Shown here: positions 17,376 through 27,055 of the stretch, one piece after another
How the letters are laid out: each line of letters opens with the position of its first letter
How positions within the stretch are numbered: the first letter of the stretch is position 1
Source of the DNA: Bacteroidales bacterium
GTDB taxonomy: Bacteria > Bacteroidota > Bacteroidia > Bacteroidales > Muribaculaceae
Length of the DNA stretch: 60,985 bases
Direction of reading: 5' to 3'
Assembly (NCBI GenBank): GCA_030531495.1
Contig: JAUNNJ010000005.1
Coordinates: 1-60,985 of the forward strand
The notes under the pieces: generated by a model
The model's database searches: none
Seen by the model: only the letters and a program-made list of their open reading frames with translations
What the model was told of the DNA's origin: nothing
Made by a program: the position numbers and the translations under genes

Positions 17376-20300
17376 ATGCACACTGACAAAAATTTACATG
17401 TAATTAAAGCTTCGGCGGGTGCGGGTAAAACTTTCACTCTCGCCAAAATTTATATTGAGCAACTGCTGTGGGACAAAAAAGGCAATTTGCGTCCGAAGCA
17501 TTGCAATTATCATCAGCACATATTAGCCATCACTTTCACCAACAAGGCTACGGCAGAAATGAAGGAGCGAATTGTGGTTCGCCTTCATGAACTGTCGCTT
17601 GGCACATGTGTGCACTATGAGAAAGATTTTCTCAAGGCTCACCCTTCCACCACGCCCGAGCAACTGAAAGAGGCTGCCAAGTGTGCCCTTGAAGATATTT
17701 TGTTTGACTACACAGCCTTCAATGTGAGCACCATCGACTCGTTTTTCCAAACGGTGCTTCGTACATTCGTGTATGAACTTGACAGGGAATACGACTACGA
17801 GCTCCAACTCGATGAAAAGTATGCGATGTATCAGGCGGTGCAGAGCTTGATGCAGACTATCGGTGAAGGTCGAAATTCTGGACACATAGGGAAATGGGTG
17901 GAAGAATATGTAGAGAGCCAGGTGAACAGCAAAAGCGACTGGAACTTCTTCGGCAACAGTATGGTGAATAATCTGGCGGAATTTGCACAGGCACTCGGCA
18001 AAGAAACCATCATGAAACACCACGACCAAATTCGTGAATATCTGAAAGATATGGGCGACGGTAGTGGAATATCCCGATTGTCGAAGTTCGCGAAGGCGCT
18101 GGCAGAAATAAGGAAAGAATGCGAAGATGGTATCAACAACTTCCATACCCGTGTGGCTGATTTGCTGAATGAGATGAATGTGGACCTTTCCGACTTGAAT
18201 AAAAAATATCCTTTAGTGAAATTGGCCCAATTCAGTGATTTGAAGTCGCTTGGAAACAGTGTGAACACAATTCTGTCATATGCCGAATCGGAATCTACCG
18301 AAAAGTTGCAAAAGTGCTTCAATAAAAATGTGCTCTGCGAAGACCAAATTCAAAATTATATTCCCAAGCTCCACCAGTTGTTGAAGGAATATGCGGCTTT
18401 TATAGAGAAAGTGAAAGCGGTGAAAGATGTTTTATCCAATCTTTGGCAACTTGGACTGCTCGGAAAAATTGATGAGTATCTGGAACAATATCGCAAGGAC
18501 AACAATTTGATTCTTATCTCTGACACTGCCGACCTGATAGAAAAGGTTCTCGACAGTGGCGTGCCGTTTCTGTATGAGCGAATGGGGGTGTGGCTCAATC
18601 ACTTCATGATTGATGAATTTCAGGATACGAGTCGCAAGCAGTACACCAATTTCAAGCCTTTGCTTGAAAATAGTCTTGCCGATGGTCACTCCAACCTCAT
18701 CATCGGTGACGAAAAGCAGAGTATCTACCGTTTCCGCAACAGCGACCCCGACTTGTTTCAAACCGCATTGCCCACCGAATTCAGCGCTAACTATAACGAC
18801 AGTGTGTCGCTTGAAACAAACCGCCGAAGCACAAAGAAGGTGATAGATTTCAACAACGAATTCTTCAAAAAAGTGTTGGAATACTATAAGGCGAATCATG
18901 TGTCGTACACAAAATTACAGAAAACCTACAGCAAACTGCATCAAGATTATCCAGAAATGGAAAATAAAGAAGACGAGGCAAAGCGCGTGAAGGGGTTTGT
19001 GAAATTGAATGTGGTGTATGGCAAGCCTACGAAAAATACTGGCCCGCTCCCCTATATCTATAAATCGGCGGCCGGAGAGGAATTTTACGGAAAAGAAGGT
19101 GTGCTCAAATGCCTTCCTGAATATATTCTCGACCAACACGAGCGCCTGGGTTACCCATTCGGGAAAATCTTGGTATTGGTGAATAAAAACGGTGAAGGCG
19201 ATGAAGTGGTGAAGGCGATTCTTGAGCACAACCAGCAGAATCCCAACCGCCTCATCAACATCGTGTCGGCCGAATCACTGAAGCTGCAGAACTCGGCGGC
19301 GGTGCGAATGGTGGTGAGTGTGCTGCATTTTATCAATTCCACTCAATTTACACAAGATGAAGAAGCTGCTGAAGATGCCAAAGATGAGGCAAGCGGCAAT
19401 AAGCAATCGGCAGAGCTGGCCCTGATGAAGAAGCGCCTTAGAGAACAACTCTTCTACAAAACTCTTCACGATTTCGGACAGGCAATGGGACAAGCCGGCG
19501 CCGGTGCCGATTCAGGTAAATTGTTCGCAAATGTGTTCCGTGCCAACGATGAGCTTCGCAAGAAGCCCGTGGATGAACAGGTGGCTATATTTGCAGAACA
19601 ACTCCAGAAAATTTTGCCAAATCCAAAGAACGAGCAGTCGAATCTTGTGGGTGTGGTGGATAAAATCATCATGGAATATCTGGAGCCTATCGGATTGAAC
19701 AAAGGTGGCGAAACTACTTTCCTTCTTGCGTTTCAAGGGGTGGTGCTTGATTTCTGCTCTCAGCGTAGCAATGGCGGCACCATATATGAATTTCTGAAAT
19801 ATTGGAACACCAAAAAAGATAAATTGGCCATCGCTTCGGGGCAGAATGCTAATGCTGTGGAGGTGATGACCATTCACAAGGCAAAGGGGTTGGAGCGCCC
19901 ATGTGTGATTGTGCCATTTGCTGAATGGGAAATGGGCAAAATGGACAGAATGGTTTGGGTTCCTCGTAAATATTGGTTACACCCCGATGAAGAGGAACGG
20001 CCTTTCCTGGGCGTGCCTGCTGACGGCGACGAATCTATCGTTCCGCCACTGATTCCGATGTCGGGCAATTTGCTGAACAAACTTCCTGAATTTTCTTCGT
20101 TTGCCTCGCCACAGAAGGAAGAGTGTGTAATCGACAGCCTCAACAAATCGTATGTGGCATTCACCCGTCCACGCCAGGCTTTGCATATATTCTCGCAAGC
20201 GCTGCCGCAGAATTTTGAGGCAGATTCAATCACGAAAATCAATGAACACTTGCTCACCTATTTCCCTAACTTGGAGGGATGTGTGGCTGTGAATAGCTCT

Positions 20301-20948
20301 ATTACGGGTATGGAGGGACGTTTGGCTTATTATTCGCTCGGCATAGAAGACGACTATGAAGCACCGAGTGCGGATAGTGAGGACGATTCTGAAAATGATG
20401 ATGAAATGATGCCCGACTACACCGTGAAGCCTGCATTGGCAAAATTGAAGGTGAAACTTCCAGAACTGGTCACCGAAAGTCAAGATAGCGGTAATCGTTT
20501 GCACCGAATTATGAGCCGCATCCGCACACAGAACGATGTAAATCGAGCATTTGAGTATGCTGTGCGCCGCCGAATTATTGATAATGAAGGCGAACATTAT
20601 TGGAACATTGAACGCACGAAGCAGTTCATCGACCGCTTGATTACCGACCCGCAAACAACACAGTGGTTTGCCGTGGGCAATAAGGTGTATAATGAGCGCT
20701 CCATCTTCATCCCTGCTTCGGGCGCTGAAGAAGCTAAACATTTGCGTCCCGACCGCATTGTTCGCACAAAGGATGGACGAACTTTGGTAATCGACTACAA
20801 GTTTGGCGATGAACCGAGTGCAAAGCAACAGGCTGGATATGAGCGACAGGTGAAGAGGTATTGCTCAATACTATCAAAGTTGTGGAACACCACAGTGGAA
20901 GGTTATCTCTTGCACGCCAAATCGTTTACCATTCAAAAGGTGGTGTAA
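17376..20948 (+). CDS. AddA/RecB-like UvrD-family helicase-nuclease
   Basis: 1190-residue superfamily 1A helicase with a C-terminal PD-(D/E)xK nuclease, expected to process double-strand DNA ends for recombination. Helicase motifs: I KASAGAGKTFTLA (residue 10), II MIDEFQDTSRKQY, III GDEKQSIYRFR, V MTIHKAKGLERP, VI YVAFTRPRQAL. Nuclease: LRPDRIVR, then VIDYKFG and the QxxxY helix GYERQVKRYCSIL. In most Bacteroidota the AddB partner is adjacent; here the downstream gene is argS. AddB may be elsewhere on the chromosome. It could also be called an exodeoxyribonuclease V beta-like protein. Confidence 0.9.
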   Translation: MHTDKNLHVIKASAGAGKTFTLAKIYIEQLLWDKKGNLRPKHCNYHQHILAITFTNKATAEMKERIVVRLHELSLGTCVHYEKDFLKAHPSTTPEQLKEAAKCALEDILFDYTAFNVSTIDSFFQTVLRTFVYELDREYDYELQLDEKYAMYQAVQSLMQTIGEGRNSGHIGKWVEEYVESQVNSKSDWNFFGNSMVNNLAEFAQALGKETIMKHHDQIREYLKDMGDGSGISRLSKFAKALAEIRKECEDGINNFHTRVADLLNEMNVDLSDLNKKYPLVKLAQFSDLKSLGNSVNTILSYAESESTEKLQKCFNKNVLCEDQIQNYIPKLHQLLKEYAAFIEKVKAVKDVLSNLWQLGLLGKIDEYLEQYRKDNNLILISDTADLIEKVLDSGVPFLYERMGVWLNHFMIDEFQDTSRKQYTNFKPLLENSLADGHSNLIIGDEKQSIYRFRNSDPDLFQTALPTEFSANYNDSVSLETNRRSTKKVIDFNNEFFKKVLEYYKANHVSYTKLQKTYSKLHQDYPEMENKEDEAKRVKGFVKLNVVYGKPTKNTGPLPYIYKSAAGEEFYGKEGVLKCLPEYILDQHERLGYPFGKILVLVNKNGEGDEVVKAILEHNQQNPNRLINIVSAESLKLQNSAAVRMVVSVLHFINSTQFTQDEEAAEDAKDEASGNKQSAELALMKKRLREQLFYKTLHDFGQAMGQAGAGADSGKLFANVFRANDELRKKPVDEQVAIFAEQLQKILPNPKNEQSNLVGVVDKIIMEYLEPIGLNKGGETTFLLAFQGVVLDFCSQRSNGGTIYEFLKYWNTKKDKLAIASGQNANAVEVMTIHKAKGLERPCVIVPFAEWEMGKMDRMVWVPRKYWLHPDEEERPFLGVPADGDESIVPPLIPMSGNLLNKLPEFSSFASPQKEECVIDSLNKSYVAFTRPRQALHIFSQALPQNFEADSITKINEHLLTYFPNLEGCVAVNSSITGMEGRLAYYSLGIEDDYEAPSADSEDDSENDDEMMPDYTVKPALAKLKVKLPELVTESQDSGNRLHRIMSRIRTQNDVNRAFEYAVRRRIIDNEGEHYWNIERTKQFIDRLITDPQTTQWFAVGNKVYNERSIFIPASGAEEAKHLRPDRIVRTKDGRTLVIDYKFGDEPSAKQQAGYERQVKRYCSILSKLWNTTVEGYLLHAKSFTIQKVV

Positions 20949-20978
20949 CGAGGAAGGTGAAATATCAAAGTAAAAAAA

Positions 20979-21016
20979 GGTGGAAGTCGTTGCAGTGATG
21001 GCTTCCATCTATTTTA
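20979..21016 (+). terminator. Probable terminator after the helicase-nuclease
   Basis: 10-bp stem with G-U pairs, GGTGGAAGTC (20979-20988) with GGCTTCCATC (21000-21009), followed by TATTTTAT. Confidence 0.55.
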
Positions 21017-21103
21017 TGCGTTGCAGTGGCGGCTTTTGGAGGAATTTTTTGTTTTGGTGCAAGAGGTTTGGAGAGGAAGAGTGTGAGAACCAGTTTTTTT
21101 TCG

Positions 21104-21111
21104 TAACTTTG
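21104..21111 (+). promoter_or_regulatory. -7 box TAACTTTG of argS
   Basis: TAnnTTTG match 39 bases before the argS ATG; the -33 region has no clear TTTG. Confidence 0.65.
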
Positions 21112-21150
21112 TAAGTTGAAATAATATGTAATTTAGAAAAATCTATATAT

Positions 21151-22929
21151 ATGTCGATTGATAATATTTTAGCTCAAGCCACCGCTGAAGCGGTGAAAGC
21201 GCTCTATGGCGCCGAAGTGGCAGCCGAGAGCATTGTGCCTTCTACCACAAAGAAGGAGTTTGAAGGCAATCTTACCATCGTGGTATTCCCATTCTTGAAG
21301 GCATCTCACAAGCGTCCTGAAGACACCGCTCAAGAAATTGGCGAATATTTGGTGGCAAACTGTGATGCTGTTGAGAAATTCAATGTCATCAAGGGCTTCC
21401 TCAACATCACAATTAAGCCTTCGTTCTGGACTTCAGTTCTTCAGAGCGTTGCTGCTGATGAAAACTTTGGTTTCAAGCCTGTGACCGAAGACAGCCGATT
21501 GGTGATGATTGAATACTCTTCTCCTAACACCAACAAGCCACTCCACCTTGGCCACGTGCGTAATAACCTTCTCGGTTTCAGCCTTGCCAAGATTATGGAG
21601 GCTAATGGTAATAAGGTGGTGAAGACCAACATCGTGAACGACCGCGGTATTCACATCTGCAAGTCGATGCTTGCTTGGCTGAAGTGGGGCAATGGCGTAA
21701 CTCCTGAGCAGGCAGGCAAGAAGGGCGACCACCTGATTGGAGATTTCTATGTGGAATTCGACAAGCACTATAAGGCTGAGCTGAAGGAACTTATGGAAGG
21801 CGGCATGACCCAGGAAGAAGCCGAACGCGAATCTGCTTTGATGAAAGAAGCTCGTGTGATGCTGAAGAAGTGGGAAGATGGCGACGAGGAAGTTCGCTCG
21901 CTCTGGCGCACCATGAACGAATGGGTGTATGCCGGCTTTGATGAAACTTATGCTCGCATGGGTGTGGGCTTCGACAAGATTTACTACGAAAGCAACACTT
22001 ATCTCGAAGGTAAGGAGAAGGTGCTTGAAGGACTTGACAAGGGCATCTTCTACCGCAAGGACGACAATTCTGTTTGGGCCGACCTCACAGCTGATGGTCT
22101 CGACCACAAACTATTGCTCCGCACCGATGGCACTTCTGTGTATATGACTCAAGATATTGGCACTGCAAAACTTCGTTTCCAGGATTTCCCAATCGACCAG
22201 ATGATTTATGTGGTGGGCAACGAACAAAACTATCACTTCCAGGTGCTCTCACTCTTGCTCGACAAGCTCGGCTTCAGTTGGGGTAAGGACTTGATTCACT
22301 TCTCTTATGGTATGGTGGAATTGCCAAACGGTAAGATGAAGAGCCGCGAAGGCACTGTGGTTGATGCCGACGAATTGATGGACGAAATGATTGAAACTGC
22401 TCGCAAGATGAGTGAAGGCCGCCTCAAAGGTGTGCCTGAAGAAGAAATGGACAATGTGTTCCGCATTATCGGTCTTGGCGCACTCAAGTATTTCATCCTC
22501 AAGGTTGACCCACGCAAGAATATGCTCTTCAACCCACAAGAGTCGATTGACTTCAACGGCAACACTGGCCCATTCGTGCAATACACCTATGCCCGCATTC
22601 GTTCAGTGCTTCGCAAGAGCGAAGAAGCAGATGCTGCAACCGATATCACTGCTTACGAGCCAAACGACAAGGAAATCGAAATTATCCAACGCATTGCCGA
22701 TTTCCCATCAGTGGTTTCGGAAGCTGGTCGCTCATATAGTCCTGCTGTGATTGCTAATTATGTGTTTGAACTTGCAAAGGGCTACAACCAATTCTATCAC
22801 GACTACAGCATCTTGAAGGAAGAAGACGGTGTGGCTCGTGCATTCCGCCTGTCGCTTTCTCGCACCGTGGCCGACATTATCCGTCGTGGCTTCAGCTTGC
22901 TTGGCGTGGAAGTGCCTGAACGCATGTAA
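21151..22929 (+). CDS. argS: Arginyl-tRNA synthetase
   Basis: Class Ia synthetase that charges tRNA-Arg. 592 residues, the usual length. It has the N-terminal Add-1 domain (residues 1-110), the HIGH-type motif SPNTNKPLHLGHVRNN (about 127), the KMSKS-type loop GKMKSREGTVV, and the C-terminal DALR anticodon-binding domain ending GVEVPERM. It is monocistronic or shares a transcript with the Bax-inhibitor gene 72 bases downstream. Confidence 0.98.
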   Translation: MSIDNILAQATAEAVKALYGAEVAAESIVPSTTKKEFEGNLTIVVFPFLKASHKRPEDTAQEIGEYLVANCDAVEKFNVIKGFLNITIKPSFWTSVLQSVAADENFGFKPVTEDSRLVMIEYSSPNTNKPLHLGHVRNNLLGFSLAKIMEANGNKVVKTNIVNDRGIHICKSMLAWLKWGNGVTPEQAGKKGDHLIGDFYVEFDKHYKAELKELMEGGMTQEEAERESALMKEARVMLKKWEDGDEEVRSLWRTMNEWVYAGFDETYARMGVGFDKIYYESNTYLEGKEKVLEGLDKGIFYRKDDNSVWADLTADGLDHKLLLRTDGTSVYMTQDIGTAKLRFQDFPIDQMIYVVGNEQNYHFQVLSLLLDKLGFSWGKDLIHFSYGMVELPNGKMKSREGTVVDADELMDEMIETARKMSEGRLKGVPEEEMDNVFRIIGLGALKYFILKVDPRKNMLFNPQESIDFNGNTGPFVQYTYARIRSVLRKSEEADAATDITAYEPNDKEIEIIQRIADFPSVVSEAGRSYSPAVIANYVFELAKGYNQFYHDYSILKEEDGVARAFRLSLSRTVADIIRRGFSLLGVEVPERM

Positions 22930-23001
22930 TGAATTTGGCACACTTTTTGCAATGTGATATTTTAAAAAAGAAATTTTTAATTATCCTAATAGAAAAATAA
23001 C

Positions 23002-23733
23002 ATGAACGAATTGAATTATCTCAACGGCCAACAAGGCTATGGTTCAGCTTCTGCTATGCAGGCTGAATTGAGTATGTCGTCTTACATTGCTAAGACAATG
23101 CAACGCGTGTTTGGAAAAATGTTCTTGGGCATTCTTGTCACAGCATTTGTTTCGCTCGGCATTGCAAGTTCTCCAGCTTTGCTTGAAATGATTTTCTCAA
23201 GCCGTGCAATTTTCTGGGTATTGATTATCGCTCAATTTGGTGTGGTAATCTGGCTCTCGGCAGGCATTAATAAGATGAGTGCCACCACTGCATCGCTTTT
23301 ATTCTATGTCTACTCTGCGCTGACAGGTGTCACTCTCACTCCTATATTCTTCGCTTATACAGGCGATTCAATTGTGAAGACCTTCTTCATCACCTCTGCC
23401 ACTTTCGGCGTGATGGCAGCTTATGGCTATATCACAAAGAAAGATCTTTCAAAGATGGGCTCAATCTTGTTTATGGCGCTGATTGGCCTTATCGTGGTAT
23501 CGCTTGTAAACTTCTTCTTGGCAAGCCCTGCTCTCACTTGGGCAATTAGCCTGGCAGGTGTAGCCATTTTCATTGGCCTTACTGCATGGGACACCCAAAA
23601 GATTAAGCAAATGGCTCTCGAAACCGACGAGCGAAATGTGGGCAAGCTCGCTGCTATTGGCGCTCTCACACTGTATCTCGACTTCATCAACTTGTTCCTC
23701 TATTTGCTCCGCATTTTCGGTGACCGCCGCTAA
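23002..23733 (+). CDS. Bax inhibitor-1/YccA family membrane protein
   Basis: 243-residue inner-membrane protein with seven hydrophobic segments and the BI-1 hallmarks FVSLGIA, TGVTLTPIFF, and the C-terminal AWDTQKIK and LTLYLDFINLFLYLLRIFG. Homologues act as calcium-leak channels or interact with FtsH (YccA), so membrane protein quality control is a family-level expectation. It has a strong terminator downstream. Confidence 0.95.
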   Translation: MNELNYLNGQQGYGSASAMQAELSMSSYIAKTMQRVFGKMFLGILVTAFVSLGIASSPALLEMIFSSRAIFWVLIIAQFGVVIWLSAGINKMSATTASLLFYVYSALTGVTLTPIFFAYTGDSIVKTFFITSATFGVMAAYGYITKKDLSKMGSILFMALIGLIVVSLVNFFLASPALTWAISLAGVAIFIGLTAWDTQKIKQMALETDERNVGKLAAIGALTLYLDFINLFLYLLRIFGDRR

Positions 23734-23766
23734 TCGAGCAGGTTGAATAGGTACAAAATCATTCAT

Positions 23767-23828
23767 AAATCGCGGAATCCTTCAAGTCCGGTTTGGCTGG
23801 GCAACGAAGGGTTCCGCGATTTTTTTGT
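23767..23828 (+). terminator. Terminator after the Bax-inhibitor gene
   Basis: 11-bp stem AAATCGCGGAA (23767-23777) with TTCCGCGATTT (23812-23822), then a T7 tract. Confidence 0.9.
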
Positions 23829-23978
23829 TTTAGATAGGCGTTAGCAAGATTCACTTGAGGTAATCTGCTTTTTTTGTGACAGTGTGTATTTGTTAATTAT
23901 AATTGAGGTTTTCGATATGATTTTGTTTTATTTGTTGTTAAATTGTGTGGAAATGTTGTTGATGAGGAGGAAAAGCTG

Positions 23979-23986
23979 TATATTTG
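23979..23986 (+). promoter_or_regulatory. -7 box TATATTTG of the leucine-rich-repeat gene
   Basis: TAnnTTTG match 48 bases before the ATG at 24034, with a partial -33 (GTTG at 23955-23958, 20 bases upstream). Confidence 0.65.
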
Positions 23987-24033
23987 CATAATTATTACTT
24001 AAAGGACTATATATTTTTTACTCGGATTTAAAT

Positions 24034-24822
24034 ATGAAAATGCTTAAGAAAGGGTTAATTGCTATTGTGGCCTTGATATTGCCACTCTCGTTACACGGAG
24101 AAGTTTTAGAAATCAATGAATCGAATTTTCCGGACGCTAATTTTAGAAATTATTTGTCGCAAGCTTTTGGTGAAGGTGGAAATACACTTGAAACCAGCGA
24201 AGTGGCAAAAATTGAAGTTATAAATAAGGGTATTTCATCCCTTGTTGGTATTGAACATTTCCCAATACTTCAAATTTTGCGTTGCGGGAGCAACAACTTG
24301 CAGACACTTGATGTGAGCAATAATCCGTTGCTCAAGGAACTCAAGTGTGAAAAAAATCAATTGACTTCAATTAATCTGACGGGTTGTGGAGAACTTAAGA
24401 TTCTGAATTGTGAAGTCAACAATTTAACCACTTTGAACGTGAGCCCATGCACTAAATTGGAGTTCTTCGTGTGTGATGACAACCAGATTACCACGCTCGA
24501 TGTTCACGGATTGGATGCCCTCTATTATTTCATGTGCGCCAACAACCGACTGACTTCGATAAATGTGACCGGATGCACCGCTCTCAGGGAGTTTAACTGC
24601 GGTTTTAATTCCTCAGGCGATATTCTTCCCGCTGAAGACCAAAGGAATATTCTGACCACAATAGATGTGAGCACTTGTAAAGCTCTTGAACTTTTTTACT
24701 GCAATGGTAATAAGTTTCAATCTATTGATGTGAGCAACCTCACCAATCTAAAAAATTTGCTTGTGCTCAAAGTTCAACTCTCACCTCAATCAATTTTTCG
24801 GGCTGCACAAGCCTTGAGATGA
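24034..24822 (+). CDS. N-terminal part of a frame-disrupted leucine-rich-repeat surface protein
   Basis: 262 residues as read. It has a signal peptide (LKKGLIAIVALILPLSLHG) followed by 21-residue leucine-rich repeats of the form L-T-S-I-N-x-x-x-C-x-x-L-x-x-L-x-C-x-x-N, seen at LTSINLTGCGELKILNC and LTTLNVSPCTKLEFFVC. The repeat pattern is lost after codon 241 (24756), and the final 21 residues (LVLKVQLSPQ onward) do not fit. A -1 shift at 24750-24756 restores the repeat into the next frame, with the conserved cysteine in the right place. Together with 24819-26921 it encodes one protein of about 962 residues. Alone, this part would be secreted but would lack the C-terminal domain. Confidence 0.85.
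   Translation: MKMLKKGLIAIVALILPLSLHGEVLEINESNFPDANFRNYLSQAFGEGGNTLETSEVAKIEVINKGISSLVGIEHFPILQILRCGSNNLQTLDVSNNPLLKELKCEKNQLTSINLTGCGELKILNCEVNNLTTLNVSPCTKLEFFVCDDNQITTLDVHGLDALYYFMCANNRLTSINVTGCTALREFNCGFNSSGDILPAEDQRNILTTIDVSTCKALELFYCNGNKFQSIDVSNLTNLKNLLVLKVQLSPQSIFRAAQALR
24750..24756 (+). other. Slippery heptamer A_AAA_AAT at the frame break
   Basis: In the reading frame of the upstream gene part the codons are CTA-AAA-AAT, which gives an X_XXY_YYZ heptamer. Slipping back one base continues as F-A-C-A-Q-S-S-T-L-T-S-I-N, with no stop until 26921. Loss of one A from a seven-A run gives the same result. Confidence 0.75.
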
Positions 24823-26921
24823 TTCAATGCCGAAAGTGCTCGTTGCCGACGCTAAACGTCGACGACTGTGTGTCGCTTAAAGAATTGTATTGTTATGAAA
24901 ATGTTCTTCAATCCCTTGATGTGAGCCATAACTCAAAATTGGAAATATTGAATGCGATGAACAATGATTTGCCATCTCTTGATTTGAGCCACAACCCTGA
25001 GCTGTATGAGCTGGAATGTTACACGAATAGACGGTTGAATTCTTTAAACCTCTCTGGCTGTAGCAAGCTTGAAATTTTGTGGGCGATGACTTGTAATTTG
25101 CATGATGTGGACTTGAGTCCGTGTCCTAATCTTAAAACGCTTTCACTTCACACCAACGACCTTTACGAACTTGATTTGAGCCACAATCCTAAGATTACCG
25201 CGTTTTATTGTCAAAACAACCATTTGATTCAGCTCTATCTAGATGAGGCGGCAGATAAATTGCCTAAAATGTCGACTGCTACAGTGTCGAGGCAATCGCG
25301 AAATATGACTGGCGAGTATTTCTTCGACCGTGTTGGAAAGAAATATCGCTTCCGGGTGAAGATGCCGTCCGACCCTACGGGTGTGACTGAAAACTTCGTT
25401 GATGACGAGAGTGTGAATCACTATATTTCCAGCATTGCTACTTCGGGAGTGGAAAGGCAAGTCTTGGTAGATGAAGGTGGAGCAACGACCACTTATTTCG
25501 TGAGCGATGCTCCTAATAGTAGAATTACTTATAATTATTTCACCAACAATGCCAAAGGTGTGAATATGATGGTGGATTTGACGGTGAAATACGACCAGAT
25601 GACGGTAGCTAATCTTTCGAAGTTTGACGAGCAGAAGAATCTTAATATCTATAAGAACTCACTCAATCATACCAAAAGGTTGGAGGGCGAGCAGTTGAAG
25701 CTTTACCGCATAGTGCATGGCGCCTCTCCAAGTGAGGATGTGGAAACTTATCTTGGCGAATTTGCTGTGGATGCCACAAACTATACTTTTACAAAATCGG
25801 ATAATTTCGATATTGACCCGACCAACCGTTATGACAAGACGGCAGTGGCATTTACAGGCCGTGTTTCATCAGGTATGAAAATCCCAGAATATTTCAATGA
25901 ACCTGTTCTTGAGCACATGGTTGAAAGTTATGAATACGAAGTGCGAAACACCGAAGGCACCATTTTGAGCGGTGTGGTAGTACCTATTTATTCGGGAAGC
26001 ATTTCTGCTGATTTGGTTAGCGCAAATGGTGCAGTGAGTTATACACAGGCACAAATTTTGGCCGATACTGACCACGCATTAGATAGCCAGAACACATTGC
26101 GCGTGAATGTGACTCACGGCGATATTCAGGGATTGAGTGGTGTGAATGTGTATAACAACCACACCCTGGCTGGAACGATGGGCGCTACCGACCAGACTTT
26201 CGACATCACCGACCTGGAGGTTGACAACGACCTTTGCGCAGCCTTGAAGGTGGGCAACAATACTTATGGCTTGCCTCGCACCAATATGAATGCTGCTATA
26301 TTAAATGCTGATGTTCAAGAATTAGAGCGCTCAAAATATTCCTACACAGTGAATGAAGGAAGAGGCTATTATTACACTGCCACTTTGAGTGGCTCTCTTG
26401 CTCTTGCTGATTCGCAAATGGATGAATATGAATTGGTGGGTATGCGTGCATGGCGCACAGTGGATGGTGATGGTGAATACTACCCAGAAATTCAGTATCG
26501 CACCGACGACTACATGTTCTTTAACAATGTGTCCCTTTCACCTATTGCAAATAATTCGATAGAAGGTATTGGCAGCGCTTTTGAAAAGTTTATTCTTAAT
26601 AATGGTGACGAAATCACCTGGCCAAGCGGCGTGTTCGGTTCGACTTCAGTGGAACCAGAAGCCAACTTTATCGTTCGTGCTTACTATAGAAAAAAAGGTA
26701 CAGAACAGTATTATATAGCCGACGATGAACTTGTAGTGAAATTTGGTAGCGATATCCCTATCGGCATTGATGACGTGAATATGAACCTTCGCGAGGTGAA
26801 GAGTGTGCGCTTTGTGAACCTTGCCGGTGTTGAAAGCGCAGAGCCATTTGCAGGAGCGAATATTGTTGTGACCACCTACATAGATGGCACAATGAGCACA
26901 TCAAAACAGATGTTGAGATAA
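24819..26921 (+). CDS. C-terminal part of the frame-disrupted leucine-rich-repeat protein
   Basis: 700 residues as an ATG-initiated frame, but the start at 24819 is inside a repeat (TSLEMIQCRKC) and is probably not used independently. It continues the leucine-rich repeats to about residue 150 (LPSLDLSHNPELYELEC), then has a long beta-rich region, and ends with a sorting-like C-terminus, VKSVRFVNLAGVE and PFAGANIVVTTYIDGT, shared with the lectin protein at 79-3633. It has no signal peptide, so it can reach the surface only if joined to the upstream part. The four-base overlap (ATGA) looks like translational coupling but is more simply a by-product of the frame break. Confidence 0.85.
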   Translation: MIQCRKCSLPTLNVDDCVSLKELYCYENVLQSLDVSHNSKLEILNAMNNDLPSLDLSHNPELYELECYTNRRLNSLNLSGCSKLEILWAMTCNLHDVDLSPCPNLKTLSLHTNDLYELDLSHNPKITAFYCQNNHLIQLYLDEAADKLPKMSTATVSRQSRNMTGEYFFDRVGKKYRFRVKMPSDPTGVTENFVDDESVNHYISSIATSGVERQVLVDEGGATTTYFVSDAPNSRITYNYFTNNAKGVNMMVDLTVKYDQMTVANLSKFDEQKNLNIYKNSLNHTKRLEGEQLKLYRIVHGASPSEDVETYLGEFAVDATNYTFTKSDNFDIDPTNRYDKTAVAFTGRVSSGMKIPEYFNEPVLEHMVESYEYEVRNTEGTILSGVVVPIYSGSISADLVSANGAVSYTQAQILADTDHALDSQNTLRVNVTHGDIQGLSGVNVYNNHTLAGTMGATDQTFDITDLEVDNDLCAALKVGNNTYGLPRTNMNAAILNADVQELERSKYSYTVNEGRGYYYTATLSGSLALADSQMDEYELVGMRAWRTVDGDGEYYPEIQYRTDDYMFFNNVSLSPIANNSIEGIGSAFEKFILNNGDEITWPSGVFGSTSVEPEANFIVRAYYRKKGTEQYYIADDELVVKFGSDIPIGIDDVNMNLREVKSVRFVNLAGVESAEPFAGANIVVTTYIDGTMSTSKQMLR

Positions 26922-26970
26922 GAAATGTGATTCAGGTCAGTATTGTCCTGAAACCATATAATCAGATAGG

Positions 26971-27012
26971 CTACGGAAACTTTTTCTTTGGAGAGGTTTC
27001 CGTAGATTTTTT
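26971..27012 (+). terminator. Terminator after the leucine-rich-repeat gene
   Basis: 10-bp stem CTACGGAAAC (26971-26980) with GTTTCCGTAG (26996-27005), followed by ATTTTTTT. Confidence 0.9.
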
Positions 27013-27055
27013 TACTTATATTGAACGCAAGATTCGGGAATTTGGGATGTTTTTT

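Larger units (their letters stand above)
23734..24033. other. Intergenic region before the leucine-rich-repeat gene
   Basis: Contains the terminator at 23767-23828 and the promoter at 23979-23986. The A/T-rich stretch between them (23829-23978) shows no ORF or repeat. Confidence 0.6.

Noticed and set aside
24819-24822. ATGA overlap between the two leucine-rich-repeat frames as translational coupling of two genes
   Set aside because: The ATG lies inside a repeat and the downstream part has no signal peptide. One frame change at the A-run explains both frames as a single gene.
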